From positions 1 to 64,000 of the forward strand of contig JAEILR010000002.1 in NCBI GenBank assembly GCA_016109435.1: a DNA stretch of 64,000 nt. The letters are read 5' to 3'. A model generated the notes under the pieces. That model did not search any database. It saw nothing but the letters and a program-made list of their open reading frames with translations, and was not told where the DNA came from. The translations under genes were made by a program, and so were the position numbers. Positions 1 through 7,716 of the stretch are shown one piece after another. The stretch comes from Methanomassiliicoccus sp. (GTDB taxonomy: Archaea; Thermoplasmatota; Thermoplasmata; Methanomassiliicoccales; Methanomassiliicoccaceae). How positions within the stretch are numbered: the first letter of the stretch is position 1; every line of letters begins with the position of its first letter.

Positions 1-325
1 GCGTGGTCAACGTCCGGTCGTCCCGAGGGAGCGAACTCGGACATTAGGTGCCAAAGCTGCATGCCCATTGAAGTGCATCAGTACAATGGCTGAGTTCTCG
101 ATGCTTCCGAGCACTTATACATCTTTCGGGGGGCTGTCCGAAAGTGCCGAGCAATTCATCCCACGATTAAAATCGTGGGCTTTCTTGCTCCCGTTCGGTA
201 AAAAGGGGGAGCCGAGCGACCTGGGGACCGCGCGCTATCACGAGCTGCTGAGGAACCTTGGCAGAAGCGACCCATCTGGATGAACGGCGGCCGTAAATGT
301 CTTGGTATTTGTGCTATCCAGATCC
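1..325. other. Gene-free left edge
   Basis: No convincing gene is visible here. A frame on the plus strand stays open through 68-283 but its translation has no recognisable motif and no ribosome binding site. The only structured element is the hairpin at 160-179, described separately. If that hairpin is the end of an insertion sequence, the body of the element would lie to the left, outside the window; I could not recognise a transposase C-terminus in the first 150 bases. Confidence 0.4.
151..190 (+). mobile_element. IS200/IS605-like right-end hairpin remnant
   Basis: A perfect 9-bp stem (CCCACGATT at 160-168 and AATCGTGGG at 171-179, two-base loop) is preceded by GCAATTCAT and followed by CTTTCTTGCTC. 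This arrangement, a short imperfectly conserved stem-loop between an ATTCAT block and a pyrimidine-rich TTTCTTGC block, resembles the right ends of IS200/IS605-family elements that carry TnpB. The resemblance is from memory of the family, not from an alignment. In such elements the right end also forms the 3' part of the TnpB guide RNA. The rest of the element is not in the window, so it may be complete off the edge or a solo remnant. Confidence 0.4.
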
Positions 326-1402
326 TCAACAGCAGCTTGAGGTCACAGGACGGCCGATGAACGTTTCATAGCGGGCCGCGGCCCTCTTCATATCCCTGAC
401 GTCAGAGGAGCTCAGGCGGGAGAACGATCTCGCCTCGAGCTTGATCGCGTCCCTCTCCTTAATCACCCTCCATGTCCCCCGGACCTGGCCGTCGATCACC
501 ATGGCAGGATAGAAGAAGCCGTTGGAAGAGATCACTCCCTTGGTGCGATCCCGATCGAGCACCGCGCTCCGGTCCTGATAGCCGACGATGTACTCATCGA
601 ACGGGGGTAGGAGATGCAGGCGCACATCGTCATCCCCCCCGGGGCAGGGAGGGCCGGTCCAGTACGACACGCCATCACGCACCTCCTCCGCCAGCCCGGG
701 ACGGGCCATGTCGATGGCTTTCCTGGCGTCCGATGTCGTCAGGCCAGACCACCAGGCGAGGTCCTCAAGCTTGGCCGGCCCGTGACCCAGGAAGTAGCGC
801 CTGGCCATTTCCTCCAGCGACCGCTCGCGGGACATCTCCTTCACCGGAGGTATCCACTCATCGAGCAGGACAAAGGTCGGCTCCTTGCCCGCCATGGGGC
901 CGAAGCAGATGTGACCGGTCAGGGCGAGATGCCACAGGATGTGATAGCCGCGCTGCCCGGCGGTGGAGATGCCCGCTTTTTCAAGCACGCTCATCGTTTC
1001 GCTGCGGGCGAGCTGCTCTCCGTCTTCCAGAGCATCGGTGAGCACCTCCCTGCTGCGGTCAAAGGTGCCATCGTCCAGGCGGAGCTGTTCATTGCGATAT
1101 CGGGCCCTGGAGATCAGCCGGGGAGCGACGAGGTCAAGCATCCAGCGCACGTCCTCGGCCGCGGTGAAATGAAGGGTTCCCCGCAACAGCCAGGTCCTGA
1201 CGATCTTCCTCGACGCGACCGACCTTTCGATGTCCTCCTTCGTCATCCCGGGGACCCGCAGCCCTATGGCCCACGACGCGCCCGGGCGGTCCTGGGCCTG
1301 GACCGCTGCCAGCCTGGAGACCGCCTCCTCGGGCCGCTTGAAGGCGGAGCGGGATATGGTCTGGGAGCATAGCCGGCGGCAGGCCAGGTCGTTGAGGGCC
1401 AT
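326..1402 (-). CDS. AlkZ/YcaQ-like winged-helix protein (HTH_42 family)
   Basis: The 358-residue product matches the winged-helix DNA-binding family that includes the bacterial glycosylases AlkZ and YcaQ, which remove alkylated bases or unhook interstrand crosslinks. Residues 33-40 read AVQAQDRP, containing the QxQ-type motif (Gln35, Gln37) that carries the active-site glutamines in AlkZ-like enzymes, and residues 69-79 (RTWLLRGTLHF) are a second typical block. It is the last gene of a minus-strand run, 22 bases after the radical SAM gene. Whether this homologue is a glycosylase has to be inferred; many members of the family are uncharacterised. The ATG start fits the N-terminal family alignment. 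Confidence 0.75.
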   Translation of the reverse strand: MALNDLACRRLCSQTISRSAFKRPEEAVSRLAAVQAQDRPGASWAIGLRVPGMTKEDIERSVASRKIVRTWLLRGTLHFTAAEDVRWMLDLVAPRLISRARYRNEQLRLDDGTFDRSREVLTDALEDGEQLARSETMSVLEKAGISTAGQRGYHILWHLALTGHICFGPMAGKEPTFVLLDEWIPPVKEMSRERSLEEMARRYFLGHGPAKLEDLAWWSGLTTSDARKAIDMARPGLAEEVRDGVSYWTGPPCPGGDDDVRLHLLPPFDEYIVGYQDRSAVLDRDRTKGVISSNGFFYPAMVIDGQVRGTWRVIKERDAIKLEARSFSRLSSSDVRDMKRAAARYETFIGRPVTSSCC

Positions 1403-1424
1403 CGCACCAGAAGGCCACTAAGGA

Positions 1425-2774
1425 CTATTTGCCGATCACGGTCGATCTTAGGTCCGAAGCGCCATTCGGGATACCCCCGCGGGTCCTGGCGAATTCGGCC
1501 ATGGTCTCGGAGATCCTCCTCTTCAGCCACTTCTCATCGAAGTCCGAGCGGAAGAGGAACCGGACGTCGTTCTCCACCTCCCAATCATCCTCCCTGGAAA
1601 GGATCTCTACCCTGGAGTAGAGCGCCGAGCCGGGCAGAGGATACGGTACGTTGAACGATATCTCGTCCAGCGGCAGGGAGAGGGCCAGGGCGAAGGTGCT
1701 CTCCACCGACTCGATGCTCTCTCCCGGGTAACCGACCATGAAGAACGCTCCTACCTCGATGCCCGCGTCGTGGAAGAGCCGGACCGCTCGCGCTCCCTCG
1801 GCCACTGTCGCCCGCTTGTTCATCAGCTTCAGCGTGGCATCGCTGCCAGACTCCAGGCCCATGTAGACCTTGAAGCAGCCGGCCTCCGCCATCATTATCG
1901 CCGTCCGCTCGTCGATGGCGTCCACCCTGGACAGGCAGGTCCATCTCAGGCCGAGGCCCGAGGTGGTCATCGCCCCGCAGAAGGAGCGGACATGATCGAG
2001 GTCCAGCGTAAATGAATCGTCCCCTACCCATATGTGATCATACCCCAGCCTGACGAGGTCCCTTACCTCCTCCATGATCCTTTCGACGGAACGTTTCCGG
2101 AAGCGGTCCCCGAAGATCGGCTTGGAGCAGAAGTCACAGTCGTGCGGGCAACCCCGGGTCGTCATGAGGGTAGCCATCCTGCCGCCGATGCGTTTCATCC
2201 AGAAGTCCTGGTATGCTCGTTGGTCCACGCCGTTTCGGTCGGGGATGGGCAGGGCGTCGATCTCCTCCGAGGTCAGGTGCGGCGGGGGGACCTGTAACAC
2301 ATCACCGTTCCGTGCTCTGTACAGCCCCGGATATTTGGACAGCTCTAGGCCCCCCTCGACGCCCGGGCCGGGCGATGCGAGGCGATCTCGGCAGAACGAG
2401 GGGAACGACAGGTCGGCCTCTCCACGGAAAACCAGGTCGAAGCGCTTGGCGAAACGTTCCGGATACAGCGTGGGGAGGGGTCCGCCGGTAACGGTCAGAG
2501 CGTCAGGCAGCGCCTCCTTGATCCTGTCCAGCAGATCGAAGGCCGGGCGGCTCAGGGTGATCATGACGTAGATGCCGACGATCGCCGCTCCCTTCTCCGT
2601 GACATCATCGACCACGTCCTCAAGAGTTCTGAACGTGCAATCGTACTGATCGACGGCAAGGCCCAGGGACATCATCTGGCCGGCCAGGGTGGCGATCCCC
2701 AGTGGAGGGAAGAGCTGCTGCACGGGAGCGGCGGTCCTGAAGTAAGGATAGATGAGCGCCACCCTTCCGTTCAC
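1425..2774 (-). CDS. B12-binding-domain radical SAM protein
   Basis: This 449-residue protein has the two-domain layout of cobalamin-type radical SAM enzymes. The N-terminal part (1-130) looks like the B12-binding Rossmann fold, starting with VALIYP and PPLGIATLAG. The radical SAM core carries the 4Fe-4S motif CxxxCxxC as Cys209, Cys213 and Cys216, after TTRG. Downstream, WVGDDSFTLD and MGLESGSDATLK resemble typical barrel strands that bind SAM. The substrate is unknown. Its start overlaps the stop of the upstream unknown gene by four bases (ATGA), so the two are translationally coupled and probably work together. It ends in TAG. Confidence 0.85.
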   Translation of the reverse strand: MNGRVALIYPYFRTAAPVQQLFPPLGIATLAGQMMSLGLAVDQYDCTFRTLEDVVDDVTEKGAAIVGIYVMITLSRPAFDLLDRIKEALPDALTVTGGPLPTLYPERFAKRFDLVFRGEADLSFPSFCRDRLASPGPGVEGGLELSKYPGLYRARNGDVLQVPPPHLTSEEIDALPIPDRNGVDQRAYQDFWMKRIGGRMATLMTTRGCPHDCDFCSKPIFGDRFRKRSVERIMEEVRDLVRLGYDHIWVGDDSFTLDLDHVRSFCGAMTTSGLGLRWTCLSRVDAIDERTAIMMAEAGCFKVYMGLESGSDATLKLMNKRATVAEGARAVRLFHDAGIEVGAFFMVGYPGESIESVESTFALALSLPLDEISFNVPYPLPGSALYSRVEILSREDDWEVENDVRFLFRSDFDEKWLKRRISETMAEFARTRGGIPNGASDLRSTVIGK

Positions 2775-3577
2775 GTTTCCAGCCTCCCGAACCTAACCTC
2801 GTAGTCGAGGCTCATGGCAGGGCGGCCATCCAGGTTACTGAGCTCGATCTCGAAGCCCGCCCAGCACAGGTCCTCGCTCCTCTCCCGCCCCCAGTACAGG
2901 CGCGGCTCTGCCCCATCGCCGCATCTCACCCGCTCGAGGCGGAAGGTCGTTCCTCCTCGGACGTCCGCCAATGCCGGGGTGGGCATGGCCCAGGGTAGCT
3001 CGCACCATCCCGTGGGAGCGCTCCCGACCGTGCCGTTCACCATCGATGAATCGAAGTGGCCGGCACCCAGTTCGTTCATGATGAATACTTCCGGAAGTGG
3101 TCCGTTCGTTGAGCGGACGGTCACCCCCACGGCCACCGAACCATCGCCGGGGAGATAGGTGAAGATGGCGGTTGCCAGCGGTGCGGTCCTCCGGAACACC
3201 GGTCGAACCTCGAACTTGGAGAACAGCCTGGACCTCATTTCCAGCAATCTGTCCTGAAAGCGTGGCAGCGTCATGTAGACCCTCGTCCCCAGCCCGTAGA
3301 GGGACATCAGCCTCGACAGGGGAAGAATAGGTGATTCGAAGATCAGGGCAGAGTCCACCGGGAACTCCTTGATGATCAAGGGACCGTCCCGCCAGGTCGT
3401 CGAGGAGGTGGGAAAGTAGGTGACGCCCCCCTTCTTCAGGGCGATGGCCCCAAGTCCCAGACCCTCTTGGAGAAGGTCCTCGCCGTCCCTGTGGACCGAT
3501 AGTCCACGGGAGATCTCACTGGACATCCCGGTCCCGGGCCGGGTGTCGTCGTTGATGAAGGTGAGTTGAGCGGTCAT
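2771..3577 (-). CDS. Unknown protein coupled to the radical SAM gene
   Basis: I do not recognise a family for this 268-residue protein. It has no signal peptide, no transmembrane segment and no cysteine cluster. The pattern of alternating hydrophobic residues (for example PLATAIFTYLPGDGSVAVGV) suggests a mostly beta fold. The ATG at 3577 (MTAQLTF) was chosen; a TTG start at 3604 would add nine residues. It overlaps the radical SAM gene by four bases, so it is likely a partner, substrate carrier or accessory protein of that enzyme, but this is inference from gene order only. Confidence 0.7.
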   Translation of the reverse strand: MTAQLTFINDDTRPGTGMSSEISRGLSVHRDGEDLLQEGLGLGAIALKKGGVTYFPTSSTTWRDGPLIIKEFPVDSALIFESPILPLSRLMSLYGLGTRVYMTLPRFQDRLLEMRSRLFSKFEVRPVFRRTAPLATAIFTYLPGDGSVAVGVTVRSTNGPLPEVFIMNELGAGHFDSSMVNGTVGSAPTGWCELPWAMPTPALADVRGGTTFRLERVRCGDGAEPRLYWGRERSEDLCWAGFEIELSNLDGRPAMSLDYEVRFGRLET

Positions 3578-3678
3578 ATCATGGCCGATGCTCCGGCCTA
3601 TCAATAGTGGAGCCTCTAGGGTTTAGAATCGTAGGTCCGATGACGCCCCAGATCGTCCCCCGGACGTTTTGGGTCCCT

Positions 3679-4041
3679 TCAGCCCAGCCGTGCCCCGTTG
3701 GGGACCGGCCGCTCCGGTACGGGCAGGGCGGGAAGGATGCCGTCGGCATAGCCGATATCGAAGATCATGCCCTCCGAGACCTCCCCCATCATCTTCTTCG
3801 GTTCCAGGTTCACCACGAACAAGGTCTGCGTGCCGACGAGCTCCCGGCAGTCCTTCCGCTCCTTCTTCATGCCTGAGAAGATCGTCCGGGTGTGGTCGCC
3901 GAAGTTGACCCTCATCCTGATCAGCTTGTCCGATCCCTTCACATCCTGGACGTCCTCGATCGTACCCACCCTGATGTCGATCCGGTCGAGCACGTCAAAA
4001 CCGATGGCCGGCTTCACCGGCGCGGGGCGCACCTCTTCCAT
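3679..4041 (-). CDS. tRNA-binding OB-fold protein (CsaA/MetRS-beta-like)
   Basis: The 120-residue protein is a single tRNA-binding OB-fold domain of the kind found in CsaA, at the C-terminus of methionyl-tRNA synthetase and in Arc1p. Landmarks are FDVLDRIDIRVGTI near residues 15-28 and the closing block NLEPKKMMGEVSEGM. In archaea a free-standing copy may act as a MetRS partner that binds the tRNA elbow, or as a CsaA-type chaperone; sequence alone does not separate these. No MetRS gene lies in the window. It precedes the unknown and radical SAM genes on the same strand but with about 100 bases between them. Confidence 0.8.
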   Translation of the reverse strand: MEEVRPAPVKPAIGFDVLDRIDIRVGTIEDVQDVKGSDKLIRMRVNFGDHTRTIFSGMKKERKDCRELVGTQTLFVVNLEPKKMMGEVSEGMIFDIGYADGILPALPVPERPVPNGARLG

Positions 4042-4218
4042 GGGCGGGCCATGACCGTCGGCGTTAATAATCTCGGCGAATGCTCCCGGCTCGATCCGAT
4101 CCGTCCGTTCCGGTGGCTTGGATATCTATTTGACGGACCGATATGCTACTTGCTCAGCGAACCGTCACCGTCCTGAGGGATGGCCCGGGCGGTTCGCGAA
4201 CGCGTTTGGGGGAATGCA

Positions 4219-4455
4219 GTGAAGATCGAGGTCTACGTCATCGGCTGCGCCAAGTGCAAGAGACTGGAGCGAAACCTGGAGCAGGCACTGAGGGAACTGG
4301 GCCGCGAGGATGAGCTGATAAGGCTCGAGGACATCGAGGAGATCAAGAGGAGAGGGGTGATGAGGGCGCCGGTCCTGTTCATCGACGGCGAGGTCAAGAG
4401 CGTGGGGATCGTGCCCGGGGTGGATGAGCTAAAGGCCATACTGACGGGAGAATGA
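4219..4455 (+). CDS. Small thioredoxin-like redox protein
   Basis: This 78-residue protein matches the small archaeal and bacterial redox-active disulfide family exemplified by MTH895. The active site is Cys10-Ala-Lys-Cys13 after VYVIG, and a predicted cis-proline lies in APVLFIDG. The GTG at 4219 was chosen because it is preceded by a GGGGGA ribosome binding site and places the first beta strand (KIEVYVIG) at the N-terminus, as in the family; the upstream ATG at 4180 would add 13 residues unlike the family. It stands alone between divergent genes, so its electron donor cannot be guessed. Confidence 0.85.
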   Translation: MKIEVYVIGCAKCKRLERNLEQALRELGREDELIRLEDIEEIKRRGVMRAPVLFIDGEVKSVGIVPGVDELKAILTGE

Positions 4456-4546
4456 ACGAACGGGGCGCACGCTACAGGGATCGCCCTATGCGCCTTCCGG
4501 TCGACAGGTCCGACCCGCTCGCCTACCGTAAAGGTCTCGGGCCTGT

Positions 4547-5092
4547 TCAGGCCATCTGGACCATGCCGGCCTCTAGTCTCACCCGGTTCGCGTCGATGAT
4601 CTCGTTCCTCTCCAGGAGCGATATGGCGGCCATGCTCCCTAGCACCTCTACCGCGACGATCTTCTCAGGATGCCTCAGGTCCACCCTCCCCTTCTGTATC
4701 TGGTCGGTGAGGAGGAGCATCAGGTCCTCAGAGTGGCTGGGATGGTGCCTCTTGTGCACATGCATCATCCAGCTCTCGTTCTCACCGATGCCCTGGGCGA
4801 TCTCGTTGACCGCCTCCATCATGGCCTTCTCGCTTGATTCCACCCATGTGTCGACCGGCACCCAGTGATAGGTCTGGGACAGAAGCTCAGGCGCCTCTCT
4901 AAGGTCTGACCTCAGCGCGGCCACCAGCTCCTTGGCGTCCCCGGTCACCTTGACGCAGAACACCCCGTTCACGCTCGATCGTTCGATATCCTCCACGGCC
5001 CCTCCGGCCTGCTCGACCCTATTCCTGACCTCCCGCTCCGCCAGCCCTGCCCGGTTGGGGTGGAAGGTCACCAACAGATTGTACCGTACCAT
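4547..5092 (-). CDS. THUMP domain-containing protein
   Basis: The 181-residue product resembles archaeal stand-alone THUMP proteins related to Tan1, which bind tRNA and assist modification (in eukaryotes Tan1 aids N4-acetylcytidine formation). Typical features are the N-terminal strand VRYNLLVTFHPNRAGLAE, the central region around SQTYHWVPVDTWV, and the C-terminal strands EKIVAVEVLGSMAAISLL. The ATG at 5092 was preferred over a GTG three codons upstream because GGTGG lies six bases before it. There is no catalytic domain fused, so the partner enzyme must be encoded elsewhere. Confidence 0.75.
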   Translation of the reverse strand: MVRYNLLVTFHPNRAGLAEREVRNRVEQAGGAVEDIERSSVNGVFCVKVTGDAKELVAALRSDLREAPELLSQTYHWVPVDTWVESSEKAMMEAVNEIAQGIGENESWMMHVHKRHHPSHSEDLMLLLTDQIQKGRVDLRHPEKIVAVEVLGSMAAISLLERNEIIDANRVRLEAGMVQMA

Positions 5093-5160
5093 CGTTTCCA
5101 CCGACCGTTCTATGTCTGGAGAACGTTATTGATGCTTTTGCTCGATCCTTCGGGCGGCGT

Positions 5161-5174
5161 CTAATTATAATTAG
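5161..5174. promoter_or_regulatory. Perfect 14-bp AT-rich palindrome
   Basis: CTAATTATAATTAG reads the same on both strands. It lies in the space between the divergent THUMP and QueG-like genes. It could be a TATA-rich promoter core usable in both directions or a repressor site; nothing in the sequence decides between them. Confidence 0.35.
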
Positions 5175-5233
5175 CATGAAAGAGCTACGGTCCGACATGG
5201 CCAGCGACCGTCAGGAGGGTCGCCGGGAACGCG

Positions 5234-5255
5234 GTCCGGACGGTTCCGTCCGGAC
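5234..5255. repeat. GC-rich hairpin, 10-bp perfect stem
   Basis: GTCCGGACGG (5234-5243) and CCGTCCGGAC (5246-5255) are exact inverted repeats separated by two bases. The hairpin lies 114 bases upstream of the QueG-like start and just before the TATA-like site at 5284-5293, so it would be outside the likely transcript of that gene. Its role is unknown. Confidence 0.4.
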
Positions 5256-5283
5256 GGGGAAGTATCTCCCCCTGCACCGCAGG

Positions 5284-5293
5284 GATTATAATC
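5284..5293 (+). promoter_or_regulatory. Candidate TATA box for the QueG-like gene
   Basis: GATTATAATC is a ten-base palindrome containing a good archaeal TATA sequence. It is followed by further A/T-rich sequence (TAGAATAGAATAA) before the start at 5369. Transcription from it would give a leader of roughly 55 bases, which ends in GGGGCGGGGACG near the start codon. Confidence 0.35.
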
Positions 5294-5368
5294 TAGTAGG
5301 TAGAATAGAATAACGCCGGCAAGGGCTCGGGGCGGTGCTGACGGCAGAACGATAGGGGCGGGGACGAA

Positions 5369-6277
5369 TTGAGCATACAGCAGCAGATGGACAACATCGG
5401 CTTCAGTGCCAGAACGATCTCGGTGGAGCACCTGAAGGACCTTCGGGAGGATATCGAGGGGCCGAGGAGGGAGGGAGAGATGGACGAGACCTTCTACCGT
5501 GAGGATCTGGCGTCCTTCCGTTTCGAGGTGCCGGCCGAGCTCCCGGATGCCAGAACGATCATCGTGGTGGCGAGGCCCCAGCCCGCGCTGATGGTGCTCG
5601 CCCATCACCAAGGAAGGGTCAGGCCTCTTACGGTCCCTCCGACCTACGCCGACTCCGCAGAAGTGACCGCCAAGGCCCTGGAGGCCCTGAACGACGCTGC
5701 CGGCCCGGGGTCATACCGCTTCGTTAGGGCCGTCCTCCCGCTGAAGACCCTGGCCGCAAGGAGCGGTCTGGCGATGTACGGGAAGAACAACATCGCCTAC
5801 ATCCCCAAGTTCGGCAGCTATCACCGCCTCACCGCGTTCTTCACCGACATGCCCTGCGAGGAGGACCAATGGCAGGACCGGGAGGTGCTGGCGGGATGCG
5901 ATTCCTGCCAGGCCTGCGTCCGGGAATGCCCTACTGGGGCCATACCCCGCGAGCGTTTCCTCCTCCGCGCGGAGAAGTGCCTGACCTACCTTAATGAGAA
6001 GGAGGCCAGCATTCACTTCCCGGCCTGGCTCGATCCCTCGGCCCACAACGCCATGATAGGGTGCATGCGCTGTCAGAAGGTATGTCCGTACAACCGGAAG
6101 GTCCTGGACTGGACATCCCTGCGCGGAGAGCTTTCGGAGGAGGAGACCGCCCTGCTGCTCTCCGGGCGGTGGTCCGGCGAGGAGGCCAAGGCACTGGAGG
6201 AGAAGCTCAAGGGAATGGGGCTGGACCTGTCGGTGTTCCCGCGAAACCTCGTGGTGCTCCTGGAGGACAGGGAATGA
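5369..6277 (+). CDS. QueG-like double 4Fe-4S protein
   Basis: The 302-residue protein resembles epoxyqueuosine reductase QueG and related corrinoid/Fe-S reductases. The N-terminal half shows the block GKNNIAYIPKFGSY (139-151). A ferredoxin-type pair of clusters follows: Cys177, Cys180, Cys183 and Cys187-Pro for the first, and Cys204 with Cys232, Cys235 and Cys239-Pro for the second. QueG itself makes queuosine in bacteria; archaeal homologues are often not queuosine enzymes, since archaea use archaeosine, so the substrate is open. The TTG at 5369 follows a G-rich ribosome binding site; an ATG at 5387 is the alternative. Confidence 0.75.
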   Translation: MSIQQQMDNIGFSARTISVEHLKDLREDIEGPRREGEMDETFYREDLASFRFEVPAELPDARTIIVVARPQPALMVLAHHQGRVRPLTVPPTYADSAEVTAKALEALNDAAGPGSYRFVRAVLPLKTLAARSGLAMYGKNNIAYIPKFGSYHRLTAFFTDMPCEEDQWQDREVLAGCDSCQACVRECPTGAIPRERFLLRAEKCLTYLNEKEASIHFPAWLDPSAHNAMIGCMRCQKVCPYNRKVLDWTSLRGELSEEETALLLSGRWSGEEAKALEEKLKGMGLDLSVFPRNLVVLLEDRE

Positions 6278-6419
6278 GGACCGTACGTCCGTTGACGACG
6301 GTACTGGCCGTCGGAACGGGAATGCCATCCGCCAGCATTGCGGCGTACGACGATATGTCGTCGCCGGAACTACATCAATATTATCTAGTCGGGAACGGTT
6401 GAACGAGGAGGGGATGTCG

Positions 6420-7556
6420 TTGGGAAAGAAGATGCTGGCCGGGGTTCTGGCAGTCACGGCGATGCTGATCACGGTGGCGTTCGTGTCACCCTGGCTGACC
6501 GGGGGCGTGGACCTATCGCCCGCCCATGACGGTTCGGGCGACGACCTGGTCGCCGATACCGACAAGAAGGCGTCCAGCACCGGGACCATACGTCAGGAGA
6601 TGTCCTTCCGGTCCGATCTGAGCGGCGACCGCATCAGGGTCAACGTGCCGTTCTTCCTCGATCTCAGAGAGACGGTGGCACCCGGATCGAGCGCGCCCAT
6701 CAACGCCACCGGGCTGCTGGAGATAGTCGGTGCCCGTTCGTCGGAGGTCGACGTGAGGACCTACCAGGGCGACAGGCCGACAAGCAAGTGGACCCCCTTC
6801 GATGCCGACGGCGGCGTCAGAGGATATCTGCCCCATGACGGGAGCATCTATTTCGACATCACCAACACCACCGCCACCAGCACGCTCATAATGGTGGTCA
6901 TCGCGACCCCCGGTAACTACTCCATCAGCGTCAACACCACCGATGCCCGGAGCGGACAGGGCCTGGCTCCCCCTGTGTCCATGGAGGTCGCGGTAGAGGC
7001 AACGGCCACACCCTATCTCTTCGGCGCTCCCAGAGTGGTCGATGAATACGGGAACGAGTGGATGATCCTGATGACCAACGGATCGTCCATGTTCTTCGAG
7101 CTGACCGCGCCGACCACCGGGATGTGGGCTCAGACGGACCAGCCGCACTACCGGACCTATTACAACTGGACGGTCACGGTGATAAATCCGGAGGGAATGT
7201 CATCGGACGATGATCTGGCCAGATACAACACCGGTGATCCGACCATCGATCAGTCCGGCCTGCTCAATACCTCGATCGATTCCGCGTGGTACGGCATGGG
7301 CAGCAGCTCCAACCACGTGGTATGGGACAGGACTATCGGGGTCCGGCTGAGCGGCAGCAACGCCTCGACCCCCACCGCCAAGGAGTTCGCGTACGGCGGA
7401 GCGACCTGGATGGAATGGAACGACGGTACCTGGCAGCCCCGGGGGAGCGGGGAAACGACCTTCCACCAGACCGGTCACTTCATCTTCCTCATCACCCTGA
7501 CCAAGAACGGGCAGGCAGTGTCGGCGCCCCTGATCCTGGAGACCATCGTCACTTGA
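6420..7556 (+). CDS. Secreted or membrane-anchored protein of unknown function
   Basis: The product (378 residues from the TTG at 6420) begins with GKKM and a hydrophobic segment LAGVLAVTAMLITVAFVSPWL, a signal peptide or signal anchor. The remainder is rich in Thr, Ser, Asp and Asn with many N-x-S/T sequons, as expected for an exported archaeal protein, and is predicted mostly beta. I recognise no domain. GGAGG at 6407-6411 lies eight bases before the TTG but only two before the ATG at 6414, so the TTG start is preferred; the ATG or the TTG at 6399 remain possible. There are no cysteines in the exported part. Confidence 0.7.
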   Translation: MGKKMLAGVLAVTAMLITVAFVSPWLTGGVDLSPAHDGSGDDLVADTDKKASSTGTIRQEMSFRSDLSGDRIRVNVPFFLDLRETVAPGSSAPINATGLLEIVGARSSEVDVRTYQGDRPTSKWTPFDADGGVRGYLPHDGSIYFDITNTTATSTLIMVVIATPGNYSISVNTTDARSGQGLAPPVSMEVAVEATATPYLFGAPRVVDEYGNEWMILMTNGSSMFFELTAPTTGMWAQTDQPHYRTYYNWTVTVINPEGMSSDDDLARYNTGDPTIDQSGLLNTSIDSAWYGMGSSSNHVVWDRTIGVRLSGSNASTPTAKEFAYGGATWMEWNDGTWQPRGSGETTFHQTGHFIFLITLTKNGQAVSAPLILETIVT

Positions 7557-7665
7557 ACCGCCGGTCGCCGGGGCGCGGGGATGACCCCCGAAACCGCCGA
7601 ACTATAAACGATAGCTGAAAGCAGGCATCCATACGGCCAATTAGGGTTTCCGCCCCAGGCTTAAA

Positions 7666-7708
7666 TTTCTATATGATAACGCAATTAAGTTTTCTAACTC
7701 GCAGCTAG
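7666..7708 (+). promoter_or_regulatory. Citrate synthase promoter and leader
   Basis: CTATATG at 7669-7675 within an A/T-rich block is a plausible TATA box about 45 bases before the ATG at 7717, and AGGT near 7705 could serve as ribosome binding site. The TATA box is flanked by CTTAA and TTAAG, which may or may not be significant. Confidence 0.35.
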
Positions 7709-7716
7709 GTATACCG

